NCBI RefSeq assembly: GCF_949987515.2
Contig: NC_082700.1
Span: forward strand, 34,993,380-35,057,379
Length of the DNA stretch: 64,000 bases
Reading direction: 5' to 3'
Source of the DNA: Delphinus delphis
Lineage: Eukaryota > Chordata > Mammalia > Artiodactyla > Delphinidae
Of this stretch, positions 1-13,138 are shown one piece after another; position 1 is the stretch's first letter, and the number at the start of each line of letters is the position of its first letter. The position numbers were made by a program, and so were the translations under genes. The notes beneath the pieces are model-generated. The model saw nothing but the letters and a program-made list of their open reading frames with translations, did no database searches and was not told the origin of the DNA.

Positions 1-181
1 AAAATATAGAAAACCAAAGATTTGCTTTCTATGTATAAAGTTAGGAAAATCAATTCAATATTTTTAGTTAAAATATGACAATATGATCTGAAAACATGTA
101 ACCTACATATTGCATGACAGGGATAATCAAAATCATATGACAAGCAGATATAGAGCAAGGCTCAAAACAGAATTTGAAATA

Positions 182-182
<1 letters not shown>

Positions 183-238
<56 letters not shown>
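183..238. repeat. (TA)n microsatellite, about 27 units
   Basis: Uninterrupted alternating TA. Reading frames through it give Tyr-Ile repeats, which are artefacts. Confidence 0.97.
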
Positions 239-240
<2 letters not shown>

Positions 241-1994
241 AGAGAAACAGGGAAATAAGGCACAGTGAAAACTGACAGCTGATTTTTTTTTCCTGGTAAC
301 ACAATATACGACAGTTAAAATCAGATTTTTCTTTTCAATCTCAGTTTTGGCTAATGCCCCAAAAGTCAAGGACAATTTAATAAATTCAAAGTACCCTCGG
401 ATTCTAAACTAAAGTGGTGTTCCACCTACTAAAGGCATATTTAGTGGTGAAATGGGTTCTGCTGCCTCTGGTCTGCATATGAACTGAAAGTTGAAAAATC
501 CATCTGGGAGAGAGGATTTCGGATTCCTGGCTTCAGTACTCTTTTTGGAATGGAGAAAGTTGTTTCTCCCTTTTCTTAAAAAAATGTAGGAAAGTTTTAA
601 GACATCACTTGACAGCTTGCTATGTGTTTCCTGAAGTTCAAGAGACACTGAGATACTATTTGACTCCTGCCTGGAGAAGTCTTAGTATGAAAGTTGTATA
701 TGGGGGTTGCTATTTTCTGGCAATGTAGGGAAGAAAAATAGCATGGGGAAGTTATGTCTGCATTCTATAACAAGTATATTTCTTATGAACCATAGAGAAT
801 TGAGCAAGAGAATTTCTCTAGGATCAGTCTAAGGGAGATCTAAACGACTGCCTAGAGGTTTAAAGAAGGAGAGATTTCTGGAAGTCTGAGGGCTGAGGAG
901 AGAGCAGAACGTTGCCAGCCACAGGGAGCATTGTAATGTCAGGGAAAATGCAATTCTATCAGAAGTTGAAAAGCACAGCTACAACATTTGCTGTGAAGAG
1001 GGTACAACCACCAAAAGACATCTCCTGTCATTCAGATAAGAACTGTTTAGCCTCTTATTGTTCCTCCGTCTCCCTATCCCCATGTTTCAACCCAGAGGGG
1101 CCCAAAATAGCAAATGTAGAATAGGATAGGAAAATATGGAAAGAAGGAAAAAGAAACAACTTTTCCCACATGTAAGCTTTCTGACCCGAAGCAGCACTGA
1201 ATTGGAATTAGGAAGAAACTTTAAACTGAATTTTAAAATAAAGTTCTAATATTAGAAAAAAAGGATTATTTAATAAGTTACTAAAATGAAATTTTACTTG
1301 TGATTGACATGAGCTAGAAAAGCAATGATACCTGATCAAAATTTTATTTAAGGGCCCAAGAGAAAAACGTCTAGAACATGGTTTTAACAGATCTTTAAAA
1401 AGTAAAAATAAAATTACTCATGCTTAACTATGCCCCAATTATTCAATATGATTAAAAATGTAATACCCAGGGTGTCACAGTGAGACCCTAGGGACATTCT
1501 GGGTATGACACTGAAGAAAGGGGACAATTAGAAGAGCAATCCATGTAAATTGACAACACGTTATGTGAATTCCCATATTTTGAATAGAAATAGTCTTTAA
1601 TATGAGTTCAAGTTTTATCTCACTCATGACAAGAAACAAGCTAAACATGCTAATACTTGCTGACTCCTTTGACTATCTAGTTATTCATTTCCTGTAGTCT
1701 TCTTCTCTCACTGGTGTATGAAGCCACTTGAATATTACCAAAGAGTGTCCTACTCTCTCATCCCCCACTGCTATCCATATGCCTTCTAATATTCTCCCAA
1801 AGTATATATTTTTTTCTGATTCATTTACTAACTCTCCTTCCTTTCTTCTTCATGACCTTTTCTTATGACCCCCCATCTTACTTTATAAATGTGGGTATGA
1901 GTTAGTTTCTTCTTTTCACTCTTTAAATGATCTTAGTAATATAGTAATCACTTCAACTCCATATACAATGGGCTATCATTCTGGGAAAGATTAC
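239..1994. other. Upstream intergenic DNA, nothing recognised
   Basis: AT-rich unique-looking sequence. No exon, RNA gene or identifiable repeat was found. Only short chance reading frames are present. Confidence 0.6.
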
Positions 1995-2035
1995 AGATAG
2001 ATAGATAGATGATAGATAGATAGATAGATAGATAG
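1995..2035. repeat. (GATA)n microsatellite
   Basis: About ten GATA units with one interruption (ATAGATGATAG) and a terminal GACA. Confidence 0.95.
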
Positions 2036-2195
2036 ACAGATGCAATAGATAGGCTAATGAACCTCTGAATCTTTTTGACAACTTCATTATAAATAATATT
2101 TCTTTTATGGAGACTAACCTGAGCATACTTGAAACAGAGAGATAATTTCTACTGCTAAATTAAAAGATGTTGGAGAGTTTCTCCATCTCATTAAT

Positions 2196-2770
2196 TTATT
2201 AAAATGTATTATTGATTACTTTCTCTGTGCCAAATACTGCACTAGGCATAGGGGCTACATGTATGATGCATTAAATGTATAAAAAACCCATTTATTAATG
2301 GTGTTATAGGACGAAAAGGAGACCCAAATAATCTCCATAAAACAACTAAACACACACACACTGCACCATAGTGATAACGGCTATAAATGAAACATCATGG
2401 TGCTATGGACAGGATACCCAGAAGACCCAGGAGAGTCTCCTTTGAGGAAGGATAGTTTCTCTTGAAACCTGAAGTATATAAAAGAGTTAGACAGGTCAAT
2501 AGAAATAGGAACTTTCCAGGAGAATTTATTGTCTGTGTGAAATCACTTAGAGAAAAGAACCAGAAGCTTTAGAAAAATTATGAGGAAATTATTATGGACG
2601 AAGCAAGTGTAGAAGGGGTGGAGAAAGTAACACAAGATGATGGGAGATAAAAATGTAAGAAAGGGTCACATCATTAAGGATTTTGTAGGTCAAGATAAAG
2701 ATTCTGAAATTTATGCTGAGCGCAGTGGATGACAACCATTGAAGGGTGCTGAGTGAAATGATCAATCAAT
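2196..2770 (-). repeat. L2 LINE fragment, 3' region, minus orientation
   Basis: Phrases such as TGTGCCAAATACTGCACTAGG near 2226 and GGATTTTGTAGGTCAAG near 2678 match diverged L2 in reverse orientation. No coding capacity remains. Confidence 0.55.
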
Positions 2771-2810
2771 GTCACATTTACTGATTTTAATTCAATAGTA
2801 TCTCTCAGAG

Positions 2811-3345
2811 TTGTTCTATATTCTCACTTCCCGTGGCCACTACTTCCATAGTTCTAATAAATCCACTAATCCCAGAACTTATTACTTCTCACCTGAACTA
2901 TTATGGGAGACTTTTAAAAGACCTCTCAAATTTAGATTCCTGTTAAATTACAACTTTGATCATCTCTATTTCCTATTCAGTGACCCTTTATTAGCTAAAG
3001 GATATTTTACCCTATTCCTTAGCTTAGCATTCAAAGCTCTCTGTTTTTGTCTCCTCTCTTATTTTGCATCACAACTTAGTTAGCAATCAACTTGAACTCC
3101 TGCACATTTGCTGTACATTCTTGCAACTTTTGCTTCCCGTTCTTTTCCTCAAGCAGTTTCCTGTGCCCTTACTCTATTCTTCTTCGTTATTGGGTCAAAT
3201 TCTCTCTATGCACAAAAGTGTAACCCTAATACCTCTTCTAGTGTACATAAAATTTTCTTTGACCCACTCAAGCCAGATGCTGTGTCCTTCCCTCTCCTTG
3301 TGTTACAACTTAATCAATTAATCAGACAAATATACATACAGAGCT
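2811..3345 (+). repeat. L2 LINE fragment, plus orientation
   Basis: TTCCCGTGGCCACTACTTCC, followed by a degenerate version of the L2 stretch for Lys-Ala-Leu near 3030, reads as L2 on this strand. It lies head-on to the preceding minus-strand fragment. The open frames of 80-90 codons here are chance or relic. Confidence 0.5.
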
Positions 3346-3529
3346 GTCATATGTAAAGCCTTCTGCTAGGCATCCCTTTTTTTTTTTAAGTAGAATAAAT
3401 ATGACAAGTTTTCTGGCACTGAGAAACAGAACTTTTCACCCAACTGAAATGTGTATCATGCAATGCAATTTGATAACCTCTGCACTAGAATTTTATACTA
3501 TCAACATGAGTTCACAAAGCAAACACTAA

Positions 3530-3665
3530 GTACTTCCTAGAGGGGTCAGAAATGGCTTTACAAAGAAGGTATGCCTAGGCTTTGAAGAAGACAAGAGATT
3601 TTAGAACAAATAGGGTCCAGGGCATTCCAGAGAGGAGGAATGTCTGTTTATGCCTTAGCACTTGT
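3530..3665 (-). repeat. L2 LINE fragment, minus orientation
   Basis: The run GGGCATTCCAGAGAGGAGGAA and the preceding CTTTGAAGAAGAC match the L2 block that reads 'gggcattccaggcagagg' in consensus. Confidence 0.5.
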
Positions 3666-4293
3666 GGGATATATACACCCAGACAGTGGAAGCTGGGTCT
3701 ATCTCTTTATATATTCAGTTTCCCAGGGTTCTGCCTTGCGCAGAGTAAACAGTAATATCTTTCCTGTCCAACTCCTTCAACTATAGGCAATGAAGACTGG
3801 AAAGCTCACAGAGCCTTCCCTGCCATGACCTATTATATATCCTTAGGCAATTCTCGCCATAATGGTTCAAAACAAGGTTCATCACTGTCCTCATACAACC
3901 ACCCCAAACACACGCCTTCCCCAAACAGACAAGATATTGGGGGAAACACTTCCTCTACTCCTGATATTTTTCTCATGAGCAGGGCCACTCATTAACATTG
4001 AAGTTCTGACCCCTGTCTGTCACCTCCTTTACTTACTTCATAGGAGGAGTAATTTACTAAAGCTCAGTTTGGGAAAAGAAGTGAGGCAAGTATAACTTTG
4101 CCCTTTCATCTCTTCTTTTTCTTGGGAGCTTAGCTAAGCACTGGAAAGGTTAATTCTTCTCTGTTCCTACATATCAGGGGAAGACAAGTGATTGATGCTA
4201 CAGCAGTCCTAGAAAGCTGCCTGTGAGTGGATGAGAAAGTCTATCTGATTCTGTAATTCTATATTAAGAAGGATATTTATTTCTTTCTCATTT
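3666..4293. other. Intergenic DNA, nothing recognised
   Basis: No gene or identifiable repeat was found. Confidence 0.5.
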
Positions 4294-4350
4294 CCTTTCT
4301 TCCTTCCTTCCTTCCTTCCTCCCTTCCTTCCTTCCTTCCTTTTTTCTTTC
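4294..4350. repeat. (TTCC)n microsatellite
   Basis: Pyrimidine tetranucleotide tract with one CTCC interruption. Confidence 0.93.
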
Positions 4351-5484
4351 TTTTTTTCACTGATGTAAGCAATATGCTCCAAAGGCAAAAAAAGTTTTTT
4401 AACGATTCCTAAACCCTCACTAATACATACAGTGATTGTTTTCATTGAAATAAATAACCATTTCCGTGTGCCAAATTTTAGTCAGATAATATCCCCTAGC
4501 CCCAGCAGCAGAAAGTTCCAGCCTTTTCCCCAGTGGCATGCTGTTGTGATCCCAGAATGCCTATGGATAATGCATTGTGGGTCATGACAATAGTGCTATT
4601 CAATAAATATTTAAGTGAATGTCTCCTGGCTGTAGGCTATATTTATGATAATTTTATAAAATCAATATTCTTATAGATATTGTCTTATTGTGTGTGTAAA
4701 CAGAAGATGCCAGGAAACAATTTCTTTTGTGATCTTGCTCTATTAATTTTAGTGTTTATGTTTAAAATTAACTAAGTATCAATGCCTAGCTAAACACAAT
4801 TTAATGATGAACAATTTCACTAAATTTGTATTTAATGTAAAGAATATGTACATAATTTAATGTTACCACAATACCTATATTTTCATGTAAAATGTAATAA
4901 TTTTTAAATTTTTAAAGTTGTTACAAAACAATTAATGTTAAATTCCTCTGAATTATTCACACAGTGCCATTGACATTAGTGAAATGTCTCTATTTCAGAT
5001 GTAGAAATAGTGTGAGGAATTGTTGCATTTTTGAAGAAAAGTATCTGATGAAAATGTATTCCTTTTTATTAGTTGAGATGAACATTTTACATTTTATGTT
5101 GTGCTCCTGTCACAAACAAGATTCCAACCTGTGTGATTCTGAGACAGAAATTCTAGAACTGTACCCTACCACATCTTCAACAAAATCAGTTCTGCTTAAC
5201 ACTAAATTTAACTTTTCTTAAGTTAAATTAAAAAAATCAATTCTAATACATCTTGAGAATTTAAACTGTGCAAAATTAAAACATGATAAATGTTTCTAAA
5301 GTCTCATAAACAGTCCAACTTCTTTGGTGTAATAAAAGTTAATCATTTTAAATTTATCTTTTCTCTTTTATCTTTTTATAAATTTTCTACACATGTAGAT
5401 AATACATATGTACCTGGTATTATTTACTTAAAGATATCCCCATGTTAATATATTTATATAGGCACTTGAGAAAATCATGTATTT
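4351..5484. other. Intergenic DNA with a short ZNF143-like inverted repeat
   Basis: Mostly AT-rich and unremarkable. At 4551-4581 CCCAGAATGC and GCATTGTGGG form an imperfect inverted pair with an 11-base spacer. Confidence 0.45.
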
Positions 5485-5707
5485 TCTGTCACTTTTTTTT
5501 TTTTTTTTTTTTTTTGCCGTACGCGGGCCTCTCACCGCTGTGGCCTCTCCCTTTGCGGAGCACAGGCTCCGGACGCGCAGGCCCAGAGGCCATGGCCCAG
5601 CCGCTCCGCGGCATGCGGGATCCTCCTGGACCAGGGCACGAATCCGTGTCTCCCGCATCGGCAGGCAGACTCTCAACCGCTGCGCCACCAGGGAAGCCCT
5701 CTGTCAC
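5485..5707 (-). mobile_element. Short CHR-type SINE, full length, minus strand
   Basis: A T-run at 5493-5515 marks the reversed poly-A tail. The body ends at GGGAAGCCC (5699), the reverse of the CHR 5' head. Flanking TCTGTCAC at 5485-5492 and 5700-5707 is a target-site duplication. The tRNA-like A and B boxes are present on the minus strand. Low divergence suggests a relatively recent insertion. Confidence 0.93.
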
Positions 5708-7479
5708 TTTTTTTAATAATAAAAATAGGTACAAATTCTTTCTGGAGATTGAAACTACTTGTCTAATTCTCCTAAAATGTCAAATTTAACTTTCAAAAAT
5801 CTTGATTAAAAAAATTTAAATTATAAAACAAAAGAAAAAAAGTTAAAGCAAAAAAGAAAGAAGGAAAATAATCAGTCATTAATTTCACTGAAATGTAATA
5901 CATTCCTATATTTAAAATCAGGATCAGTGACATCTCTGTGTTTGAAACATAAGGAATAATAAATAAGTGATTCAGTTTTGTTCAGATATGTGGACACTGT
6001 ATATACAGCTACTTCTTTTCTCCTGACTCGAAAGTCATTCAGCCCAATTTTGATCACTCCTGAGCTGTGAGACAGGAATGGCAAGAAGAAAACATTGGGG
6101 AAAGTGGCATACGTTATGTCTATATCAGGAACACCAGCTAAGCCAGTAAATGGGGGAAAATTATATTTTCCAACGGATTCAAAATCCTTCACACTTTATC
6201 CAGATGTAGAACTAGAAAAAAATTTAAAAATCCAATTAGTCATAGTCATTTCAAATTATATTTCTTTTCTCTAACATTTTGGCATTTCTTCTTAATTTCT
6301 TGTCATTTGGAGTTTAATTAGTAAACTCATATTAGTTTTAAAACATTGAATAATATTTTTTTCTAGACATAAAAGTTTTTTGGAAAACAGGTGTCAGTAT
6401 AACCTCCACATTATTTTGATCCGTTCATTTTCACTCTCTTGGACTCCTTTTGTAGGTACAAAGTAATTCAATTTTATTTGGTAAATCACTGGAAAGACTG
6501 TTTCAGAATTAATAAATATGTCTTACTAATATTAAGATAAATCATGTCTATTACTTTTTTTCACAAGGTGTGGCAATTTGACATAGAAAGAATTAGATTA
6601 GACAAAAATGTGTGCTTGTGGTTTTAATTTGTTTTATTTTACAAATGTACCTAATAAGAAACAAAACAAAACACAATATATATACTCTATAATAGACTGG
6701 CACATTGGTTTTGTGGTTTTTTTATTCTCCACAGTTTTTCAGAAAAACAAAAGGAAATTTGTAGGTTATACTAAGATTTGCAATGTAATCCTTTATAAAA
6801 TACAGTTATTTGAAGACTACATGATAATATAGTTATTCTAAGACTACATGATTAAAAAATAAGTATGCTTACTTCAAGGAAATGACACTAATTTTAATTC
6901 AGGAGAAATAGAAATATGTTTGAGATCACTTTGCAAAGACTGTCTAACCACCTTCCAAATGATTGTGTTGTACTTGGGTTACTTTTCATAATGCATTATT
7001 TTCTTTGTAGACCAGAGAGTAATAATGCAATTTCCCTCTAGTAGACATATTTCTTCCAAAATTGTTTTTGTATCTACTAAAGGAATTTCACTGAATATTA
7101 AGGATATATTTATTTGTATATATATAAAACAAATGATATTTTTGAAACTCATTGTTACATTTGGACCTTTTGAAAATAAATGTAAAAAAACCAAGAAGTA
7201 ATGTCAAATGTCCAGAAGTCAATAGTTAATGAATACTTGGTTCTAAAGACACAATAATAAAAGGTTTCAGATACTATATAATTCAGAAAACTTACTCTTA
7301 ACCATTTATTTCTCAAGGCCAGGCATTCTTTGGCACCAGTATATATTTTGTAATTCAGTATTTATATTTAAGTACATGAAATGATAAAGAAGACGTTGCC
7401 TATTATATAATTGGAAGTGGGATGGATGGGGCAAGAAAATTCATCTGTTTGTACGTAACTATAAAGTACCAAACAGAAA
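5708..7479. other. Intergenic DNA, nothing recognised
   Basis: AT-rich. A 106-codon minus-strand frame at 5872-6192 has no recognisable family features and sits in unremarkable sequence, so it is not called. Confidence 0.5.
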
Positions 7480-7735
7480 ATACTTTCCCTCAGCCAGTCA
7501 ACCAACTCATTTCATCCTCACATCAGCTTTATACATGAAGCTATTATTTATTATTATCATCATCATCATCATCATCATCTGTAATTTATGAATGAGAAAA
7601 CAGATGAACAGTTTGCTGGGTAATTTGTTGTGGGTCACTAAGTACCTCCCAGGACTGAGACATGAATCCAGACTGTCTGAATCTATTGTCTATGGCCTTG
7701 ACCATTACATTACATTGACTGTGAAGTTTCACTGA
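7480..7735 (+). repeat. MIR/L2-type SINE relic with internal (ATC)n
   Basis: AATGAGAAAACAGATG, GTGGGTCACTAAG and CATGAATCCAGACTGTCTGA follow the order of the MIR consensus. A (TCA/ATC)n tract at 7557-7579 has expanded inside it. Confidence 0.65.
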
Positions 7736-8929
7736 AAAACATTGAGCAGTTTGACAATAATCAAGTTTTAACTGAAGCATTTTTTTTAAGGAAACACATT
7801 CTAATCAAATACTAAAAATAAGACTTTGACATTTAATACTTGAATATGTTATAAATCATGTCAGAGGGAGACCAAAAATTGTTTTAAGGTCATTTATCAT
7901 TTCTGAGAACAGTTTCCTTTCAATTGCTTTACTTATAAATCTTTTTTTTTCAAATCTATATAAAATTTTTCATGTGTTACTTATACAATATATTGTATTT
8001 TAAGTGAAATATGCAGACACGAGAATGTGACTGCAAACAAGGGGTTAAGAAAGAATCTTAAATGTGGTATGAATATATATATGGATATTTTCATAGTTTG
8101 AATATCTTGAAACATATCAAATTATACTGTCTGTCTAACCTTTGTTAAAGACGTTGAGGTCATATAAATTATACTTTCATTATCTGTAAATGTAGCTTCA
8201 GTTATCTATGCATTTATTTAGGGTTTCTAACTAGGACCAACAGCCTCCCAGTTTACCCGAGACCCTCCTAATTTTAGCACTGAAAGACCTATTACCCAGT
8301 AACCTCTAATTCAGACAAATCAGGATAGTTGGTTATCCTTTTTGTTTGATAAAATTATAAAATAGAATTTGGAAAAAAATAATGTAGAACTCCAGTAGCT
8401 TTCCCATTTAAATCAAATATTACCTCTATATCAACCTCTATATCAACAATCACTTTGACTTTAATACGTGGAAAGATTCTAATTGTACACATGCTGCAAC
8501 CATTGGTTTTCTTCAATAATTGCCCATTATGAGAACATTACATTTCAGGCTCTACATCAGGTTATTGGGGATGAAAATAAGTATATATATTGAATCCTCT
8601 ACTCAGGAGAGAAAGATAAGAAAAATGCTCAACTAGATTGTTATGACACAAAACACAAGCCTTACATACAATGTTATAGAAGTTCACACACACACAAAAA
8701 TGATGATATTCAGAGTCACGTTAAGGACCACACAAAGAGAGTGGATTCCTAGGTGACCAATGGACATAAAATAGAATGTAGCCACTGGAAATGTAACCAG
8801 ATGGAGAAAATTGTACTTCCTAAAGAGCAGTATAAATGTAAGCCACTTTAACAATGGAAAGGGGAAAAGTGAACAGGATAATAAACCAAAGGAATATTTC
8901 TGGGTAATAAAAATATGAATACTAAATAT
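7736..8929. other. Intergenic DNA, nothing recognised
   Basis: No gene seen. A 12-base unit CCTCTATATCAA is tandemly duplicated near 8423-8446. Confidence 0.5.
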
Positions 8930-9070
8930 TAACATTTACCAAGTTCTTATTTTTGCCAGGGACTGTATTATGTACTTCACCTGAAAAGCCCCATTTTATC
9001 TCCACAATACCACTCTGGGCCTATTTTATTTCCTTACGAGAACCTGTGGAGGCATAGAATCAAATGACCT
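8930..9070 (+). repeat. MIR/L2 relic
   Basis: TTTACCAAGTTCTTATTTTTGCCAGGGACTG and the following 'ttatctccacaata' block resemble the shared MIR/L2 3' sequence. Confidence 0.5.
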
Positions 9071-10869
9071 AATCTTTTAATTTACATCAAAATTTGTTAT
9101 ACATAAAGACAGAATTTGTGAACAAGAATTATTTTAATCTTTCAATATATCATTAAGTTTAAAAGGCAGCTATTATGTATTCATGTCAACATACTATGTA
9201 AAGTAACTAATTTTAAGTACTATCAAATTTAATTAGAAGACTTCTTATACCTAAACATATTTTTAGACATATCAAACAGTTAAAAATAATTTCTGCCATG
9301 AAGAATCTTCATAGAATCCCAGACATATATGTATGACATAAATTTACTGCAATACACAGCCCAAAGCGTGTGTGCCTAGAAGAAAAAAGACAGATATGAT
9401 GTACTGCAAAGCTCTACCCAAATTCTCTATGTCTAGATGTATGTATACATAGGACCTGAGAGGAGGAAATTGGCCACACTTATCCACAAACTCAGTTTAA
9501 ATTTTCAGGAAGCATACAGCATGAACATTGAAAAATAAAAATAATTCTTAATTTTCACTTGGCTTAAACACAGAACACTGAGATAAGAGAAAAAAGTTTA
9601 CCATTATTAATTGAATTAAATTCACGACCTAAGCTGTTTCATATTTATTGCTGGTGATTCAAATTCGAAAAGAACATCAAGAGCAATAGGCAAAATCCTC
9701 TGGGTGATACCTGAGAGCTGCAACTATTCTAGAGAGAGGGAGAAAGAGGGAGGGAGAGAGAGTGAGAGAGAGAGGGATCATGTTAGAAACTTTAGATTAA
9801 GACAAGGAACATTAAAAGCAAGCATGTAAATAGGAAACCAGCATTTAATCTTTCAAATATAAATTATTTTAATTATTATTTCTCAAATTGGTAAATTATC
9901 TTTTAAGAGTTAATTAGATATAGTAACATGAAAATCACTCTACATACCCAAAATTACCATACAAATTTATGTGTATTGCAGTCTAGTATCTATTCATTTA
10001 GTATTTATTCCCTTTAAAAATGATATCACTCTCTTTTAAAAAGCATAAATTGGAGAGAAAATCTGGTCCAAAGTGTGAATGGACCTTTTCTCCTAAGGGC
10101 TTGCTATCTAATTAGTCAACAGAACTGCCTAATGATGATTACCATTACCATGCAGACATAAAGTCATGAAAGTACAAACAAGGTTTGAGGCACACTTTGC
10201 CGATTAACTCATGTAAAGTAATAAAAACACCTTTCTATGCAATGGCTAAAGCATGACTCTAATGAGGACATCACAAAGAAAATCTTCCAGATCCTTCTCC
10301 CTAAAGGACAGATTTTGAATTCAACAGTATAGAAAATTATGACCTTAACCTCCCCTTTAAAGATAAATAACACTGTTAAATGGAAATTTAATGATAAGAA
10401 CTGTGTAAGAGAAGGTTTTAGCCCAAAGCCCAGTGGACACTCAGCCCCAAGTTATAAACAAATTAATTTACCATAAGATTTTGTCAGATTTCTCCTGCAC
10501 ACACACATACATACTATAAACACACAATCACCTATACTCTGTAGATGGTAAAATACATTAAAAAAAAAGCAACAATACTGCCAAGGTTTTCACTATACGT
10601 ACACTCTGAAATATTCTATTTGTATACAATGTAATACTTAATAACCAATATTTCCCATAAAAAGAAATCCTTTCCATGAGACTTCTTAACTCCAAGACTT
10701 CTGAGCTTCTCTAGTCTCAGTTTAGAGAGTATCTCCTGACAGCGAACTCCTGGAACTGCCCAATCCAAATTAAAAAAATTGGGAGTACTTCTTATCATAA
10801 TAAGTAAGTGTAATTGTTTTTACACTTACCACACTATGAAATTATTTAAACTTTTTCAAAATTTTTTTC
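9071..10869. other. Intergenic DNA; purine tract at 9731-9777
   Basis: The only distinct element is a GA-rich low-complexity tract (GAGAGAGGGAGAAAGAGGG and similar) at 9731-9777. Confidence 0.6.
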
Positions 10870-10990
10870 TTCCACTAGATTATAACCTTCATGAGAGAGG
10901 AGTGTTTGCCTAATATTTTTATTACTGTATTTCCAACATCTACAGGAATCCTTGGAACAAAATAGGATCTATTTTGGTGAATGAATGAAA
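10870..10990 (+). repeat. L2 3'-end relic
   Basis: The order 'ctagattataaccttcatgag', 'actgtatttccaacatctac' and 'gaatgaatgaa' follows the L2 terminal consensus. Confidence 0.6.
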
Positions 10991-11135
10991 ACATGGTAAC
11001 CACTTTTGTATTTGGGGTAGAGTGGGGCAGGGAATAGCAAAACAATATTAAAAGTTAAAAGAGCAATATATACATATGTATAATGATGTATATATATTAT
11101 AATGTATATATTGGAACATATTATATGTAAAGGTA

Positions 11136-11138
<3 letters not shown>

Positions 11139-11182
<44 letters not shown>
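11139..11182. repeat. (TA)n microsatellite, about 22 units
   Basis: Uninterrupted alternating TA. Confidence 0.95.
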
Positions 11183-11187
<5 letters not shown>

Positions 11188-12925
11188 TTCCAGAATTGGT
11201 TAAGACACTATAGTTTTCTTTTTTTTTTTAAGGAATATCACATCCTCTTGTATTTTGAAAAGAATAAGTTCTATACAGTTAAAATAATAGTGTTTCAAAA
11301 ATAAATTTGAAAGATTAAAATATTTTTCAGTTAAAAATACTTTTCTTACACCAAATATCATTCAAGTAAAAAATATATGGTAAAAATCTGTAAGGCTGCC
11401 ACATATAGTTGGGCAAGTTGTACATTACACAACATATAAAAAGATACCGTTCATACCATTTTTCCAGGAACTAGGTAAGATGATCTGTAAATGCAAAAAT
11501 AAAGAGCTTAGGGTTTGACAGAGGGACATTTTAGTCATGTAACTTTATTAACAATATAATTTCTAAATGGAGATGATAAGTTCAAAGCACTTGGTATAGA
11601 GTTTGTTACGTCAATTCAATTTATGTTTGTATTTAACATGTAGTATTGAATCAGTATCTACTTGACATATATTAATTTTGTCAATTTCTACTACTTTCAG
11701 TTCCAAGTAATAATTAGGTATGATATGATCTAAAATATACATTTAAAAAATACTAGGTTTGCAACTCACAGTGTATTTTTTAAAATGTAACTAGCAAAAT
11801 TAAGCTGTGATTTTACCAATATCATTGCTTAGGAAGAGAGTAAGGTAGGTAAAGTGGCAGAGCCCCTGAATTACAGTCATGTATTCCCATAAGTCTTTCA
11901 AACCTTCAATAATTGAATCTTCCACTGTAAGTGTTTGGTATCAATTATATAAATTATTAATAAAAATTCAAAATTTTAGGTTACTTTCAATAAAAAGTTA
12001 AAATGTACTTCAATAAGTAACAATTGTTTAGTGTACTAGGGTATATAAGTACACAACATGTAAATTGGTATTGGAATAAGATCTGGGTTATTTCTATTTA
12101 CCTTCCACTCTCCTCTCCCACTCTTGAACTCATAATAATTTTTTAAATATTTAAATAGTGAGTGATTAATTAACTTTTTAAATATTTAAATAGTGAGTAT
12201 TCTCATTGACTGAAAAAAGTTGCCAAATATTTGTGCCTGTTGTGTTTATTGATGAATCACTAACACTTAGAACTATGCCTGGACACTCAATAAATATTTT
12301 CTGAATGAATGAATATCATTATGTAGGTTTACAGGACCCATGTTAAAAACAAATTACCTTTTAAAGTTGCAAAATTTCCAGCTTCAAATGAAAATAATCA
12401 CACAAACATGATGAAAACAAGTTAAACAAATTAAATTTAGACATAATGGCTTGATGATGAGTGTGAACTTGGATCTGATCACATATTCTGGATCAGAACC
12501 ATCCAATCTGAAACATCAATTTAAAGCACAACAAACAACCTGGTTAAACTTACTGAATTGTCAGAGCAAAGTGGAAAATTTTAATAGTCCTAAAAACCAT
12601 GTAGTATAACAGGTAGACTCTGCAAAAGTTAAGGTAGTTATTTTGTAATATTTAGTTGCAAATGTCACAGCTATTGAGCTAATTCTCAGGGCCCTCATTA
12701 AACCTGCTTCAAAACAAATAATGAATATTCCAGTCCTGGGACAGAAAAAGCAATATCACTGAAGAGGCACTTCTTCATTTTAGAATTAGAAATATGTTTG
12801 GAAAATGTAAATCATCCAGAGTAGCACAAATTCAAAACAATTTTCTACAAATAGACAAATTTTGATTATGTCTATTCACCTAATCTTTTCTAGTTTGTCA
12901 AATACAAGATAAATTAAAAAATCCA
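11183..12925. other. Intergenic DNA with a 23-bp local duplication
   Basis: A perfect 23-bp direct repeat (12141-12163 and 12176-12198, period 35) ends in TTTAAATAGTGAGT. At 12240-12312 ACTCAATAAATATTTTCTGAATGAATG is an L2/MIR terminal relic. Confidence 0.6.
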
Positions 12926-13138
12926 GGGCTTCCCTGGTGACACAGTGGTTGAGAGTCCGCCTGCCGTTGCAGGGGACACGGGTTCGTGCCCTGGTCAGGG
13001 AAGATCCCACATGCCGCGGAGTGGCTGGGCCCATGAGCCATGGCCACTGAGCCTGCACGTCCGGAGCCTGTGCTCCGCAACAGGAGAGACCACAACAGTG
13101 AGAGGCCTGCATACTGCCAAAAAAAAAAAAAAAAAAAA
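12926..13138 (+). mobile_element. Short CHR-type SINE, full length, plus strand
   Basis: Begins GGGCTTCCCTGGTGACACAG and ends in an A-run at 13121-13138. The B box lies in GGGTTCGTGCCC. Several changes at CpG sites relative to the 25.3-kb copy suggest an older insertion. The target duplication is unclear (TCCA at both sides). Confidence 0.9.

Noticed and set aside
68..375. Two minus-strand open frames with long Tyr-Ile repeats
   Set aside because: They are translations of the (TA)n microsatellite at 183-238. No start context or other coding signal was seen.
4503..4511. CAG x3 as a possible counterpart of the SCA8 repeat
   Set aside because: Too short, and its flanks do not resemble what I recall of the human locus. 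Distance alone is not evidence.
5428..5789. Four overlapping open frames of 79-115 codons on both strands
   Set aside because: All are frames through the GC-rich CHR SINE. The same applies at 12.9, 25.3, 27.2, 34.1, 47.6 and 54.6 kb.
5872..6192. 106-codon minus-strand frame
   Set aside because: No recognisable motif, no CpG or splice context, and the length is within chance expectation for this much AT-rich DNA.
7557..7579. (ATC)n tract as a counterpart of the SCA8 CTA/CTG tract
   Set aside because: Wrong trinucleotide. It is an expansion within a MIR relic.
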